A stretch of 64,000 bases of DNA from Hericium rajendrae (lineage: Eukaryota; Basidiomycota; Agaricomycetes; Russulales; Hericiaceae): positions 1,612,001 through 1,676,000 of the forward strand of contig CM065887.1 in NCBI GenBank assembly GCA_033439255.1, written 5' to 3'. Positions 63,950 through 64,000 of the stretch are shown here, piece after piece. How positions within the stretch are numbered: the stretch's first letter is position 1; every line of letters begins with the position of its first letter. The position numbers and the translations under genes were made by a program. Below the pieces are notes generated by a model. That model was not told where the DNA came from. It did no database searches and saw only the letters and a list, made by a program, of their open reading frames with translations.

Positions 63950-64000
63950 TGTCAAACTTGATGTCCTCAGCTCGATCCTGGTGACAGATCAGCATCACGA

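Larger units (their letters stand above)
51223..64000. repeat. 13.1-kb tandem unit, copy 2 (cut by window end)
   Basis: It is a direct, same-orientation repeat of 38113-50889. It contains the same features at +13,110 (or +13,111 beyond 62212): dyads 51332-51512, CpG-poor block about 52310-59560, minisatellite 57370-57685, MITE 57833-58409, inverted-ended element 60076-63949 with its TGTCAAAC duplications. The last about 330 bp of the unit lie outside the window, so whether a third copy follows cannot be seen. Confidence 0.95.

Overview
The window looks like nuclear DNA of a filamentous basidiomycete, probably an Agaricomycete. Most genes are broken by many short (about 50-60 nt) GT-AG introns. 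The housekeeping proteins have fungal character (cohesin SMC3, Elongator ELP6, COG3, a Zn2Cys6 regulator, an MMTAG protein), and there are families typical of mushrooms (DUF6593-like, a HicA-like small protein, a PD-(D/E)XK-like protein). All spliced models were built by eye from splice sites, reading frame and family resemblance. No RNA or database was consulted.

Layout. 1-36 kb is a GC-balanced, CpG-containing gene region: a two-exon unknown (+), a proline-repeat protein with an N-terminal Cys/His cluster (-), a HicA-like 109-residue protein (+), SMC3 (+, 17 exons, 1204 aa), a P-loop NTPase (-) with an 11-nt exon, a DUF6593-like protein (-), an MMTAG splicing-associated protein (-), a gene-poor 3.7 kb, a PWWP chromatin protein (+) followed by a stand-alone paralogue of its C-terminal domain (+), a 13-exon Zn2Cys6 transcription factor (-), a 219-aa CC-start protein (+), ELP6 (-) divergent from COG3 (+), and a PD-(D/E)XK-like protein (+).

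36-38 kb is intergenic and repeat-rich. It includes a perfect 71-bp-arm palindrome at 37576-37720.

38.1-64 kb is a 13.11-kb unit in direct tandem: copy 1 is 38113-51222, copy 2 starts at 51223 and runs past the window end. The copies are almost identical (four substitutions and one 1-bp indel noticed in about 12.8 kb). The unit holds an array of regularly spaced dyads, about 7 kb of AT-rich CpG-depleted DNA with no intact genes, a minisatellite, a 577-bp hAT-like MITE, and a 3.87-kb element with inverted ends and an exact 8-bp target duplication (hAT-like). The junction between the copies carries a piece of the 37.6-kb palindrome arm.

The genes are independent eukaryotic transcription units and do not form one pathway. 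Several do serve chromosome or gene-expression functions (SMC3, PWWP pair, MMTAG, ELP6), which may be chance.
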